Part shown: positions 12,157 through 22,934 of the stretch, in pieces | Numbering within the stretch: the stretch's first letter is position 1 | Layout of the letters: the number at the start of each line of letters is the position of its first letter | Origin: Parietaria judaica | Taxonomy: Eukaryota > Streptophyta > Magnoliopsida > Rosales > Urticaceae | Direction of reading: 5' to 3' | Length of the DNA: 64,000 nucleotides | NCBI GenBank assembly: GCA_954871525.1 | Contig: OX940872.1 | Coordinates: forward strand, 12,175,180 to 12,239,179 | Translations under genes and position numbers: made by a program | Notes under the pieces: model-generated | The model's database searches: none | What the model was told of the DNA's origin: nothing | Seen by the model: the letters and a program-made list of their open reading frames with translations, nothing else

Positions 12157-12790
12157 AAAGGGTTTTCGATGATTTTTTCTCAATCCCGAAGTGGAAATCA
12201 CGGGATATCATCAAACAATATAGATCTAGAATAAATTCAAAAATTAAGAGATCGTTTCAGGAACAATACCGAACTTTGGTACTTATACCAACAATACCAA
12301 AAATGCAGACTTCTGCCGATTTTAGGGCTGGCCGAATCTTTCTCTTGCTCCGGGATTGATTGTGTTGATCAAATTTTACAAGTATAATGATAAATGGTAT
12401 AGTTTTTGTTATAAATTAATAAAATTAATTATAATTACTAGTTATTCAATAGTAAATTATTTTTTTAATTATTTTTTTTCTAAATTTTTTAATTAACAAT
12501 GATTTTTTAAATCAAATTTCTAAAATCACGGGTTTAAAAATAACATATTAAAACATGTAAAACAAATTAATCTTTCGTGTAGGAAATGCCCGAATCGAGA
12601 TTTAAGCCCATTACGCTTTCGGGTCTGATCCGACTGCAATAAAGCGTAACGGTCCCACACGAGGCCCGAGTCATTAATTATGAATGGTTAATTAATTATG
12701 AATTAATTCATTAATGGGTTTGGTCCATTCTCATTGGGCCCGAACCAATTATGTCATTTAACATGTGGTCTATAAATACCACACTTAAAG
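12157..12790 (-). repeat. Decayed LTR of the same family as 3437-4080
   Basis: 12163-12330 aligns with the start of the young LTR (TTTCGATGA, TCAATCCCGA, GGAAATCACGGGATATCAT, TACCGAACTT and so on) with many changes. After an AT-rich stretch, 12670-12760 resembles the other LTR end (TTAATTAATTATGAATTAAT followed by GGGCCCGA). No TSD could be defined. It shows that the family has been in this locus for a long time. Confidence 0.6.
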
Positions 12791-13832
12791 CTCATAACTA
12801 TTATTTAATAAAATAATAATTACGTGGCATGCCACGTGGCAAACGTTGATTGCCACATAGGTAGATTTTCTCGGTCAACTCTCAAATGCCAAGTTTGGGT
12901 ACTTTTGCCGCCATTAATGGAGGTTGTATACACAACAGAGAATTTGATCAAAAATTGAGTATTTTTGCCGCAATTAACCCTTATTTTTATTAAATAAATC
13001 AACTTCGCCCGAAATGCGCTCCGAAAACTCGTTTTTCAATAAAAACACAAAATGAAATAAAAAATTGAAAAACAAGCAAGCAACGGTTCGATCGGCACTC
13101 AAAACAAAATTCCCGGAGGGCCTCACGCGCAATGGCACGCATCCAAGCGCGCGCACCAAACGACTATCGTTTTGGATTACGAAATCCGACATCAAACTAC
13201 TCTATTTTAATCACCAACTTTTTCATCTCCACTATGGGGTATATATATGTGATTAGTGGGTCTCCATTTCAGTGGGAGATAAGCATCATGAGTCCTTATT
13301 ATGCTTGCTTCGTGACAACAATACTGTCATCATGCAAATGATTATGCTCACATAATTAAAGAAAATATCTGGTTTAAACCAACGAGATGTCACGAAGGGA
13401 AGTGAAAAGACAAGGACGCGTATATATGCAAGGAACATAAGCAAAGTGGGTGCAATCTAAGTGGTTGTTAATCGTTAAATTAATTTGACATCTGCTTTGC
13501 TTTGATTTGATTTGATTTTGGAATATACTTGATTTGTGACTCAAAAGTTAGGTGTAAATTAAGTAACTTGACAAACAATTGCCTATCAATACAACAATAC
13601 ATCGATGCTAGTGGGCCGGCACCATGCAAAAGCGCAATGACGCAGAAAATATTAAATTAATTAATTAAATTATTTTTTATAATTTTTCAAATATTCATAT
13701 ACGCTGAACATAATAATGGGCAATTTTTTTTATATAATGTCATTAGCGTTTTTTAATAGAATATGATCATTTACATATTTTGAAACATATAAATTAACAT
13801 GCTAGCATGAATTTTGTCCCCTAGTTAATTGT
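12791..13832. other. Intergenic, no gene seen
   Basis: AT-rich sequence with short overlapping open frames at 13065-13341 on both strands and no recognisable domain. Confidence 0.45.
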
Positions 13833-13837
13833 CTATG

Positions 13838-14153
13838 TGATGTATATAGAGGTACGATGAACACGCAAGATAAAACTCGACTTTCTCAAGTAAAAATTTA
13901 ATTTTTCATAATCATTATCAACTAATTCCTTACACGCATTTTGCTCTTGCTTTGCTTTTATAGCATAAAAGAAACACAATAAGTCATAAAAAAAACTTAA
14001 TCTAATGTACCTAATATAATTATAGTTAAATCAAAATAAATCAAGAAAACTATATAAAGATAATATCATAATAAAAAGATATCAAAAGAGAATGATTCAT
14101 TTGCATGAATAAAGGGGATTTTATTTCAAATTAGCTCATCGCGTTCTGCACCA
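13838..14153 (-). repeat. 3' LTR of the 1.56-kb element
   Basis: Plus-strand start TGATGTATATAGAG, end GCGTTCTGCACCA. Matches 15092-15399 throughout with scattered changes and small indels. Confidence 0.85.
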
Positions 14154-14415
14154 TTCTCCTCGGCATGGAAAATTTTCGTCTCGAATTTAGAGCGTCAGTC
14201 GGTGTCGCAACTCCGCCGCCATCGCCACGCCTGTGTCAGAGCCAAAGTCATCGTTGTAAAACAATTACCTTAGATTTGCAGTTCCGCCACCTGTCTCTTA
14301 GACTAATATTTCGTATGTAGCTCTCATGTTATTTTTCAGTTTGTTGTCGCGCGTAACCTCTAAATTTAAGTGTCGTTCCTAACCCTGTTCTACATATCTC
14401 GGAATGGATTGGTAC

Positions 14416-14800
14416 CTATGAATATAACAATAAAATATCCTCTATAATATTTTTTTTTGTCAGGGTTGACATGTTCTCCACGGTCATTGCGACCTTTACG
14501 CCAATGAATTCGCTCTGTGCAGCTGCTTCTATAACCTTCCTCGGCACCAAAACTATCTTATTGTATGCGTATTCATTGTACTCGGCCCACAGGTTGTCAC
14601 CGTACACGGCCTCATTGTACACAGTTTCGGCGTACTCCGCTTAATTGTACACGAACTCGTCGTTTACGGCTTCGTCGTACTTATTGTACATGGGTTTTTC
14701 ACACTCCATCTCGTCGTAAATGAATTTGTTGTATATTACCTTGTTGTGCTCCGCCTTATCGTACGCCGTTTCGTCGTACTCCGGGATAACCACCTGGAAC
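14416..14800 (-). pseudogene. Tyr/Asp/Glu-repeat protein relic
   Basis: On the minus strand the frame reads units such as EYDETAYDKAEHNK, FIYDEMECEK, EYAETVYNEAVYGD and EYNEYAYNKIV, interrupted by at least one stop, followed by a segment ending SEFIGVKVAMTVENM. The same arrangement, Y-(D/N)-E units then an (I/V)xxRK...SxFIxVxV segment, recurs at 29.64 kb, 30.9 kb and 32.3 kb. Acidic Tyr-rich stretches are also known in spacer regions of some plant LTR polyproteins. I do not recognise a function. Confidence 0.6.
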
Positions 14801-15076
14801 GCTGCTACCCATCACGCATATTTTGTGACTGCCTCACGTCGACGTATCGCGTGACCGTAGCCGCAAAATTCTACTCGAACAGGTTCTCCCAGTCGTCCTT
14901 GGTGTCAGACTCGTCTTGGCGTCGTTTCTCCATCTGATTTTGCATCACTTCAGCCATTTGATGGATCAACAATTCTACATGAGCACAATATCTATCAACC
15001 TCTTCTCGTCTCAGCATATCCTATATTATACATTGTGAGCGGCTCGCTTCTTTGTAGCCCTAGAGCAGAAACAAGT

Positions 15077-15091
15077 GGCTCTTATACCAAT
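15077..15091 (-). other. Primer-binding site of the 1.56-kb element
   Basis: Minus-strand reading ATTGGTATAAGAGCC sits immediately after the LTR end CTACATCA. It matches the initiator tRNA-Met type site (TGGTATCAGAGC) at all but about two positions. Confidence 0.8.
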
Positions 15092-15399
15092 TGATGTAGA
15101 TAGAGATATGAAGAACACGAGCAAAATAAAACTCAAATTTCTCAAGAAAAGGCTTAATTTTTTATAATCATTATCAATTAATTCCTTGCCCACGCTCTTA
15201 TTTTTATAGAATAAAAGAAACACCATAATAGTCATAAAAAGCTTGAGCTAATATGTACCTAATATAATTATAATAAAATAAAATAAATCAAAGAAACTCA
15301 ATGAAGATAAAATCATAATAAAGGATATTAAAAGAGAATGATTTATGTGCATGAATAAAGGGTATTTTATTTAAAATTAGCTCATCACGTATTGCACCA
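15092..15399 (-). repeat. 5' LTR of the 1.56-kb element
   Basis: Partner of 13838-14153; plus-strand start TGATGTAGATAGAG, end GTATTGCACCA. Confidence 0.85.
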
Positions 15400-15404
15400 C
15401 TATA

Positions 15405-17156
15405 CAAAACTTCTCCTATTCGATAAAGAAAAATGTTGAGCATGTAAAACCTTACATGCATAACAACATAATAATAGTGGTATTGGTAGCTTTTTCTCGA
15501 TCATAGGTCAATGGCAATACTTCTCTCTACAATCCATATATTATAAAAGGAGGAAACCGCAAGATGATGTGGCACAATGATATTAGACAAGTAAGAAATA
15601 TTTTTTTCTTAGAGAAACTAAAAAATGGTGTGAGGGCAGGGCAAAAATAAAAATGGTGTAAGATGATGAAATCAACCATTGAGAAATCTACTTTTTTAGA
15701 ATTTAATATTTTTTTTATTTAATCTAGAATAATAAAATGTATGTAATAACTATGCAAATGTTTGTAATGTTTATCAATTATTATTAGCTATTTGATTTTA
15801 GTTGGTACAAGCAGCGTGAGACCGAATGTGAACATGAGACCGAAATTATAGACATGACAGTAGTGTTTGGAAGCGTTTTGTATTTTCATTTTGCGTTTGT
15901 ATTTTTATTTTTTTAAAAAGATTTATAAAAATATTTTGAAAATGTGATTGGTTACTGCTTTAGAATAGGAAAAAGAAAATAGTGTTTAGTTATTTTTTGT
16001 TAGAATTGATTTTTTAAAAGAAATTAACTGTCATTAGTTTAACATAAGAAATAATAAATTGATAATCAAAGTAATATTAACAATTATATCGATAAAATCT
16101 ATGCAACTATCTATAACTATGATATATTAATAAAAATAATAGATGCAGAAACAAAATTCAAATAATAGTAGTGTAATACATATGAAAATATATGCAACTA
16201 TAGCTAAAAAAATAATATATTTATTTCTTAATATAATTATCGTGTATTTATCGGATTCTTTCACGTGTTAGAATTGAAATATTTTTATTACAAGTATACA
16301 TGAGAAACAAAACGAAGGAATTTAGTATAATAAAAATAATTTTTCTTTAACCACATTCATCTTACAAGCTAATTGAAAATAATTAATATAATCATAAGCT
16401 ACCAAATCATGCATCATGCCCAAAATTACCCATAACATTAGCCGAACAAAAAAATGTAGCATACAAAGTATAATTAAACACAATTTAATATATATAGCTC
16501 TAACAACACGAAAGAAAATGAAAACACCTCAAGAGGTGTTTTTATTTTGTGTGTAAAAAAAAAGGTATTTTGAGAAAATATTTTATCAAAAATCAACCAA
16601 TCAAGTTTTTAACTACTTTATTGTATAACTTTATTCTCAAAATGCAAAATTATTTTGGAAATGGAAATTAAACACTACCGACCAAACTTGAAAACAAGAA
16701 CACAATGATGTTGACCTTCTTTCTCTCTATCAAATTTCATGTCTCACTTGCTATGATAACTATGTTTTAGCTATGATATTTAATAAGCAGCGGCGCGGCG
16801 ATGCAATCGCCGCTCCCGAGGTGACATGTGAAACAGAAAGAAGGTGAACTAATTCCATGCAAAAAATTTAGACAATTTCATGCATCAACTAATTTTTACA
16901 AATAACTTTGATGAAATTTTGATATCCCAATGAGCAACCTACTACGCAAAGCTCATCACCGATCCTCTCCCAAGCTCATTCTCCGAAGACCAAGCCATCC
17001 CGAAGAATAGGCCCACAAAATCCCAGGGTAACCAGCTCAATGATAGACGTGTCATCAGAGAAGGATTCAGTTCTAAACAACACGAGAGCAACTTTACACG
17101 TGCTGGCCGCCCAATAGAAGGACGAGATCAATGCTACTAGCCGTTGGTAACGAGGA
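15405..17156. other. Intergenic, mostly AT-rich; no gene assigned
   Basis: 15405-16900 is very AT-rich with no domain. 16976-17156 on the minus strand is open and less AT-rich (ISSFYWAASTCKVALV...TLGFCGP), and the frame runs into the Copia LTR that landed here. It could be part of an older repeat or a broken exon; I do not recognise it. Confidence 0.4.
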
Positions 17157-17161
17157 AGAAG

Positions 17162-17772
17162 TGTTAGAGCTAGGATTCCCAGAAAATAAATACAGAAAAG
17201 AAATAGAAGTTTATATTGCTCGAAAAGGAAAAAACACGAAAGATACACTACTGTATTCCGAGTTTGCAGAGCTCCGAGCTTCAACAATGGCGAATCTACC
17301 TCCGACCGAATCTGAAAAATAAGAGAGAGCAAAGATGAGAAAGCCAATGCGCGTTCGACGCTTCCCTTGAAGCAGATTCGGTCCCTCCCGGTGTTGGAAT
17401 CAACAGGACCGTCTTCTTCCCAGGATACAGAGGCTATTCGTCGGCTTCTATACACCGTTGAAGTCGACGATGAACTCCGATCTGTGAGTCTCTGGTACCC
17501 AACAAGTATAAACCAATGGACGAACACAAATGTTTTAAAGCTTTTTGAAATGTTTTTTATCTGTGTCTATCAGGTTTTGTTGATCTTGCCTTTATAGCCA
17601 AAACCTGAGATTAACACATTCATGACAGAAACGTTGAGAATTCATTCTCATTTAATGTCTAAAACGTTTGTCCGTTGGTTGTTTCAGGTCATGAAGTTTA
17701 AGCATATTAAACGTCTTTAATATGTCAATAAACTCTCTTAAATTTCATTTAATTGAGAGATTATATTCAACA
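17162..17772 (-). repeat. 3' LTR of the Copia element
   Basis: Plus-strand start TGTTAGAGCTAGGATT, end TATTCAACA, followed by the PPT (plus-strand ATCCCCCACA). Confidence 0.93.
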
Positions 17773-18379
17773 ATCCCCCACATAAATGAAATTTGACCGT
17801 CAATTTATTGGGTAATAGAGAACAACGAGATAAAATCTGCATAGGATAGGTAGGTATTACCTTTGAACCTTTTTTCGTTAAATATGGTTTCTATACTGGT
17901 ATATCAGTAGACGCGATGTCTTTGAACTGCTCTACCGTCGTGTATAGTAAAACATATCTCACACAGAATTATTCCCACACAGATCTCGTTCTCATTATTG
18001 TGTTCTTTAATGGTCATGAACACCTTCTGGTTCTACGAGAGTTTCCGGAACTTGTGCCCTTTACAATTTCGTTGAAGCGACCCCACTTCACTCTAACATA
18101 GGTGATTTCTTACACGTTGAGCATCTTACATGCTCTGCTTTGTTCTTTTTCCCAAAGCGTAAAAATCATTAAAAGCTCTCAGCTTAACCTTAACGTCACG
18201 AGCATCACTATTTATTCATCTTAGGAATGGACCAGGGTGTAACCCCCATAGTGATCCGTTAAAGTCTTATACAGCTAGGTTGTCCCTTTGAACCTAGATC
18301 TTGGGATCTCCAGTCAACTAGGTTGGGTTTCCACTGTTAAAACTTCATTCTATAATGGGCTTCAGTCCCATTCCTTTTG

Positions 18380-18827
18380 ATGACTTATCAACTAACTCTC
18401 GGTTAACCCTTTGGTTAGCGGATCCGCAATGTTATCATTTGACTTTACATAGTCAATTGTGATAACTCCAGTTGAGAGTAGTTGCCTAATGGTATTATAT
18501 CGACGACGAATATGTCTCGACTTACCATTATACAAATGACTTTTTTTCTCTTTCTATTGTCGACTGACTGTCGCAATGGATACATATCGGTGGCACAGGT
18601 TTTGACCACATTGGAATATCTTCCAAGAATTATCTTAGCCATTCGGCCTCTTCACCGTATTTTTCTAAGGCAACAAAATCAGATTCCATTGTGGATCTGG
18701 TTATTACCGTTTGCTTAGACGAATTCCATGATACAGCTGCACCAGCTAGAGTAAACACGTATCCGCTAGTGGATTTAGAATCTTTAATATCAGATATCTA
18801 ACTAGCATCGCTATAACCTTCTAGAAC
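18380..18827 (-). pseudogene. Copia RNase H, broken
   Basis: Minus-strand words in order: YSDAS (18800 region), [29 protein letters not shown], a stop after EEAEWLR, HCDSQSTIE, NGKSRHIRRRYN, and NIADPLTKGL near 18400. All RNase H blocks including catalytic Asp, Glu and Asp are recognisable, but at least one stop and one frameshift break it. It continues the RT segment at 18828-19505. Confidence 0.82.
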
Positions 18828-19898
18828 TTAAGGATGCCTGACATAGTATAGCCCATAATTTCTTGTAAATCTTAGATATTTAAGTAATCTGGCTATCGCT
18901 TTCCACTGATCAGATCCAGGGTTACTTGTAGATCTACTAAGTTTACTTACTGCATAAACTATGTCAGGTCTAGTACCACTCATTAGGTACATTAGACTTC
19001 CAATCACCCTAGAATATCTGAGTTGTTGAATGTTATCTCCTTTATTATTTGCTAGGTGTATACTTGTATCAATTGGCGTTCTAACTTCTCCAGTTTCGCC
19101 TTTATTGAATTTTTCAAGTATTTTGTCTACATAATGAGACTGAGTTAAGATAAGTCCATCAGATTTCCTAATGATTTTAATGCCTAAAATCACATCTGCA
19201 TGGCCCATATCTTTCATGTCAAACTTTGAGTTCAATAGCCTCTTGGTATTTTTGATCATTTGATCATTACTTCCCACAATTAAAATATCATCAACGTATA
19301 AACATAGGATTGCATATCCTTGACTTGTATCTTTAATATAGATAAATTTGTCACATTCGTTGATTTTAAATCCATTCGATAACATAACGTTATCAAATTT
19401 CTCATGCCATTGCTTCGGTGCTTGTTTATGTCCATACAAGGATTTAACCAATCTACACACTTTATTCCCTTGATTCGGGGCAGTGAAACCCTCAGGTTGT
19501 TCCATGTAGATTTATTCCTCTAAATCTCCATTTAGGAAAGCTGTTTTAACATCCATTTGATGTACTTCAAGATTTCGCAAAGCTCCGATCGCTACCATCC
19601 TTATTGATGTTATTTTCGATACATGAGAATATGTATCGAAAAAATCAAGACCTTCTCGTTGTCTGTACCCTTTGATAACAAGTCTTGCCTTATACTTGTC
19701 AATTGATCCATCAGCCTTCAATTTTCTTTTGAAGACCCACTTGGAGCCTAATGGTTTACTTCCAGGAGGAAGATCTACCAACTCCCATGTGTGGTTTTGC
19801 ATGATTGAATCGATCTCACTCTTTATGGCTTCTTTCCATAAAGGTCCCTCACTAGAACTTATAGCTTCGTTGTATGTTCGAGGTTCACTTTTTAACAT
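18828..19898 (-). pseudogene. Copia reverse transcriptase with one in-frame stop
   Basis: 19512-19898 encodes the RT start (EAISSSEGPLWKEAI, ELVDLPPGSKPLGSKWVFK, QMDVKTAFLNGDLEE); the same frame resumes after a single stop codon at 19505 down to 18828 with [22 protein letters not shown] and the catalytic [12 protein letters not shown]. The YVDD active site and the DVKTAFLNG aspartate are intact. RT copies element RNA into DNA. The stop would truncate it unless read through. Confidence 0.92.
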
Positions 19899-19958
19899 GT
19901 AAGTTAAAAAATCAGGTCCAAATGACCTTTCTACCCTTGCTCGTTTACTACGTCTAGG

Positions 19959-20743
19959 TTATGTCTCATCCTCATCTAGTTCTTGACTAGTTTCGGAAGT
20001 CGTTTCATCAAGGTTTTTAGATGAACTTGAACCATCATTTCTCGACTTACAAGGAAATACATCTTCGAAGAACGACGCATTTCTTGATTCTATAATTGTG
20101 TTCTTGTGAATTTCAGGGTTATCTGATTTATACACCAAGAACCGATACGCACTACTATTGTAGGCATAACCTATAAAAATGCAATCCACAGTCCTCGGAC
20201 CTATTTTCATCTTTTTCGGTGCGTGAGCCATTACTTTGGCTAAGCACCCCCACATTTTGAGATATTTATAGGAAGGTCTTCTTCCTTTCCATAACTCATA
20301 AGGAGTTTTATTTTCTTTCTTTTTAGGAATTTTATTCAGAAGATAATTGGCTGACAATACAGCTTCTCCCCACATGTTCTGTGGTAACCCAGAACTTAAC
20401 AACATCGCGTTCATCATCTCTTTAAGAGTGTGATTTTTTCGTTCAGCCACTCCATTTGACTGAGGCGAGTAAGGTGGCGTTTTCTCGTGAATGATACCGT
20501 TTTTAGTACAAAACTCCTCAAACGGTGCAACATATTCACCACCACGATCACTTCTGACCAGCTTAATTTTCTTATTAAGTTGTTTTTCAACTTCTTGCTT
20601 ATAGATATAGTAAATTTCTCTATAGCTTCGTCTTTGCTTTTTAGCAAATATACGTAACAATGCTTAGTACAATCATCAATGAAAGTAATAAAGTATTTGT
20701 TTCCACCTCTTGTTTCAACAAACTTGAGATCACAAATGTCCAT
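19959..20743 (-). pseudogene. Copia integrase, frameshifted
   Basis: 20743-20414 holds the N-terminal part of the core ([24 protein letters not shown]), after which the frame moves to 20660-19959 with [28 protein letters not shown] and WGEAVLSANYLLN. The second Asp (SDRGGEY) and Glu (VAERKN) of the D-D-35-E triad are visible. One frameshift separates the halves. The C-terminal part (WGCLAKVMA, FIGYAYNSSAYRF) is typical of Copia integrase. It would insert the cDNA into the genome if whole. Confidence 0.92.
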
Positions 20744-20748
20744 ATGAA

Positions 20749-21374
20749 TTAACCCAAGGGGTTCCGTAATTCTTTCGACATTTTAAACGATGTGCGCGTT
20801 AATTTCGCCTCCACGCAAGTCTCACACTTGTGCTTATCGTTAATGTCAAACTTTGGGATATGTTCCATATTAATTAGTCTTCGCAAAGAACCATAATTAA
20901 CATGTCCTAGCCTACCACGCCATAAGTTCGAAGACTCAAGCATATACTTGGTAGACTTTCGTTTATTATTAATAACGGGATTAGGCTTCGTAATGACCGT
21001 GTTCATTTTCCACATCCCATCTTTTACATATCCCTTTCCAATAAGGATTCCAAATTTGGACAACATAATCTCATTAGATTCAAATACCATTTTAAATATA
21101 TGCTTGCTAAGTAGCGAGCTCGAGATCAAATTCTTCTGAAAACTAGGAACGAACATAACATTTTAAGCTTTAATTCCTTTCCTGATATCATTTTCAGAAA
21201 CACCGTTCCTTGGCCCTTCACCTCTGAAGTTGCCGAATTGCCCATACAGAGCTTATTTTCGTCCAGTGCAAGTTCCACGAACAAGGCTCTGTCGACGCAA
21301 ACATGTCGTGTGGCGCTACTATCGAGCCACCACTCACTTGGGTTGGAATTACCCATTTTAAATTCAGAAACCAT
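20749..21374 (-). pseudogene. Copia protease and GAG-pre-integrase domain, broken
   Basis: 21374-21126 carries the aspartic protease site as WWLDSSATRHVC (usual Copia form DSGAT or DSGAS, so Gly is replaced by Ser). 21156-20749 carries the pre-integrase zinc domain: LWRGRLGHVNYGSLRRL...HKCETCVEAKLTR, with the first His of HHCC replaced by Arg (family usually LWHxRLGH). The two frames overlap but differ, so a frameshift lies between them. Confidence 0.88.
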
Positions 21375-21557
21375 ATATGTTTCCGTTAAAGTGAGACAAC
21401 AAGTTCAATTTCAATTCGTACCTCGATCAATTATCGGGTGTACTTCAACCAATAAATTAAATTTCTTTTCAAATAAATATCAATATCTTTTCTAAATAAA
21501 CACGATATGAATATTTATAAACCAATTGGAAGATAAAAATATCAGAAAAGACAATCC

Positions 21558-21597
<40 letters not shown>

Positions 21598-22287
21598 TTC
21601 TATTCCGAAAAACGCGCAAACAATTATTTAGAGACTCAGCAATATAAAATATAGCAGATACGAAATGAATGCAAAATCACAGCACATAAAAATATAACTA
21701 TATATAATACCTAGTACCAAAAAAAAGGCAATTCAATTCAGATTTACAATATGAATATATTGACCTTAAATAGTTATATATATAGTTACTGACTACACAA
21801 ATGCTAAAAAAAAAAAAAATCAGCTTCTTTGAAAACTTATTTGACACTGCAAGTCTGCAACACAGGTTCCAATAAAAGGAGAAAATATATAATTAATTCT
21901 AGTGAATAGAAATCACTCCAGGTTTTGAGAATATCAAACAGATGTCAAAAACAATTGTCAATGCGTGTATATTTTTTGTAATATTCTAAGATTAATTCAC
22001 AAAATGCCTATTTTGTGCAAACTTTTAAAAAAACTACTCATTATGGGTAGTTTTTTACACACACAATGGGTAGTTTTTTAAAAGGTTTAACACAAAATGG
22101 GTATTTCGTATAATTTCCTTATTCTAATCTATACGAGTAATTATAGCAAGAATTTACACGAAAAACTAAAGGTAAATAAGTTTACCCTAGCACGCGTTGC
22201 ACAGCTCCCAAGCGCTTCTTCTTCTTCCTCCTTCTCTGTTATATTTTTCCTTTCTTCAGAGAAATCCAAACGAATCTGCTTCAAGAT
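21375..22287 (-). other. Leader region of the Copia element, no gag
   Basis: Holds a (TA)n run at about 21560-21593 and short tandem words (ATGGGTAGTTTTTT) at 22040-22110. No CCHC knuckle or gag frame is seen on the minus strand. Next to the LTR, 22271-22285 is complementary to the element's own LTR (see findings). Confidence 0.6.
22271..22285 (-). other. Candidate self-complementary primer site
   Basis: In the element's sense strand the sequence two bases after the 5' LTR is CTTGAAGCAGATTCG. It does not start with TGG, so it cannot pair with a tRNA CCA end. Its exact reverse complement occurs in the element's own LTR RNA (plus-strand positions 22492-22506 and 17366-17380 carry the motif in the opposite sense). 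Confidence 0.5.
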
Positions 22288-22897
22288 TGTTAGAGTTAGG
22301 ATTCCCAGAAAATAAATACAGAAAAGAAATATAAGTTTATATTGCTCGAAAAGGAAAAAGCACGAGAGATACACTACTGTATTCCGAGTTTGCAGAGCTC
22401 CGAGCTTCAACAATGGCGAATCTACCTCCGACCGAATCTGAAAAATAAGAGAGAGCAAAGATGAGAAAGCCAAGGTGCGTTCGACGCTTTCCTTGAAGCA
22501 GATTCGGTCCCTCCCGGTGTTGGAATCAACAGGACCGTCTTCTTCCCAGGATACAGAGGCTATTCGTCGGCTTCTATACACCGTTGAAGTCGACGATGAA
22601 CTCCGATCTGTGAGTCTCTGGTACCCAACAAGTATAAACCAATGGACGAACACAAATGTTTTAAAGCTTTTCGAAATGTTTTTGATCTGTGTCTATCAGG
22701 TTTTGTTGATCTTGCCTTTATAGCCAAAACCTGAGATTAACACATTCATGACGAAACGTTGAGAATTAATTCTCATTTAATGTCTAAAATGTTCGCCCGT
22801 TGGTTGTTTCAGGTCATGAAGTTTAAGCATATTAAACGTCTTTAATATGTCAATAAACTCTCTTAAATTTTATTTAATTGAGAGATTATATTTAACA
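22288..22897 (-). repeat. 5' LTR of the Copia element
   Basis: Partner of 17162-17772. On the minus strand a TATA-like GGCTATAAAGG lies at about 22715-22725. Confidence 0.93.
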
Positions 22898-22934
22898 AGA
22901 AGTGGGCACGTTATAGGGTGTAGGCTATAAATAG

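Larger units (their letters stand above)
13838..15399 (-). mobile_element. 1.56-kb non-autonomous LTR element with Tyr/Asp/Glu-repeat relic
   Basis: Two LTRs (13838-14153 and 15092-15399, roughly 80% alike by eye) enclose about 940 bp. Orientation is minus: a purine tract GCCGAGGAGAA precedes the 3' LTR, which starts TGGTGCA, and the 5' LTR ends CTACATCA directly before a primer site ATTGGTATAAGAGCC. The flanking 5-mers CTATG (13833-13837) and CTATA (15400-15404) are probably a TSD with one change. No gag or pol is present. The interior encodes a decayed protein with many EYDE/YNE units. The size is near the TRIM class. The same kind of interior recurs at 29.6-32.9 kb. Confidence 0.82.
17162..22897 (-). 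mobile_element. Ty1/Copia LTR retrotransposon, pol decayed, gag absent
   Basis: LTRs at 17162-17772 and 22288-22897 (TGTTAGAG...CAACA on the plus strand, about 97% alike by eye) are flanked by a perfect TSD AGAAG (17157-17161 and 22898-22902). Orientation is minus: the PPT TGTGGGGGAT lies before the 3' LTR. Pol order is protease, integrase, RT, RNase H from 21374 down to about 18380, which is the Copia order. The 913 bp between the 5' LTR and the protease contain no gag or zinc knuckle, only a leader and a (TA)n run. The canonical tRNA primer site is also missing. Confidence 0.93.

Noticed and set aside
22141..22653. 170-codon frame across the Copia LTR, with a near copy at 16976-17527
   Set aside because: It lies in the two LTR copies and runs into different flanks, so it is repeat sequence rather than a gene.
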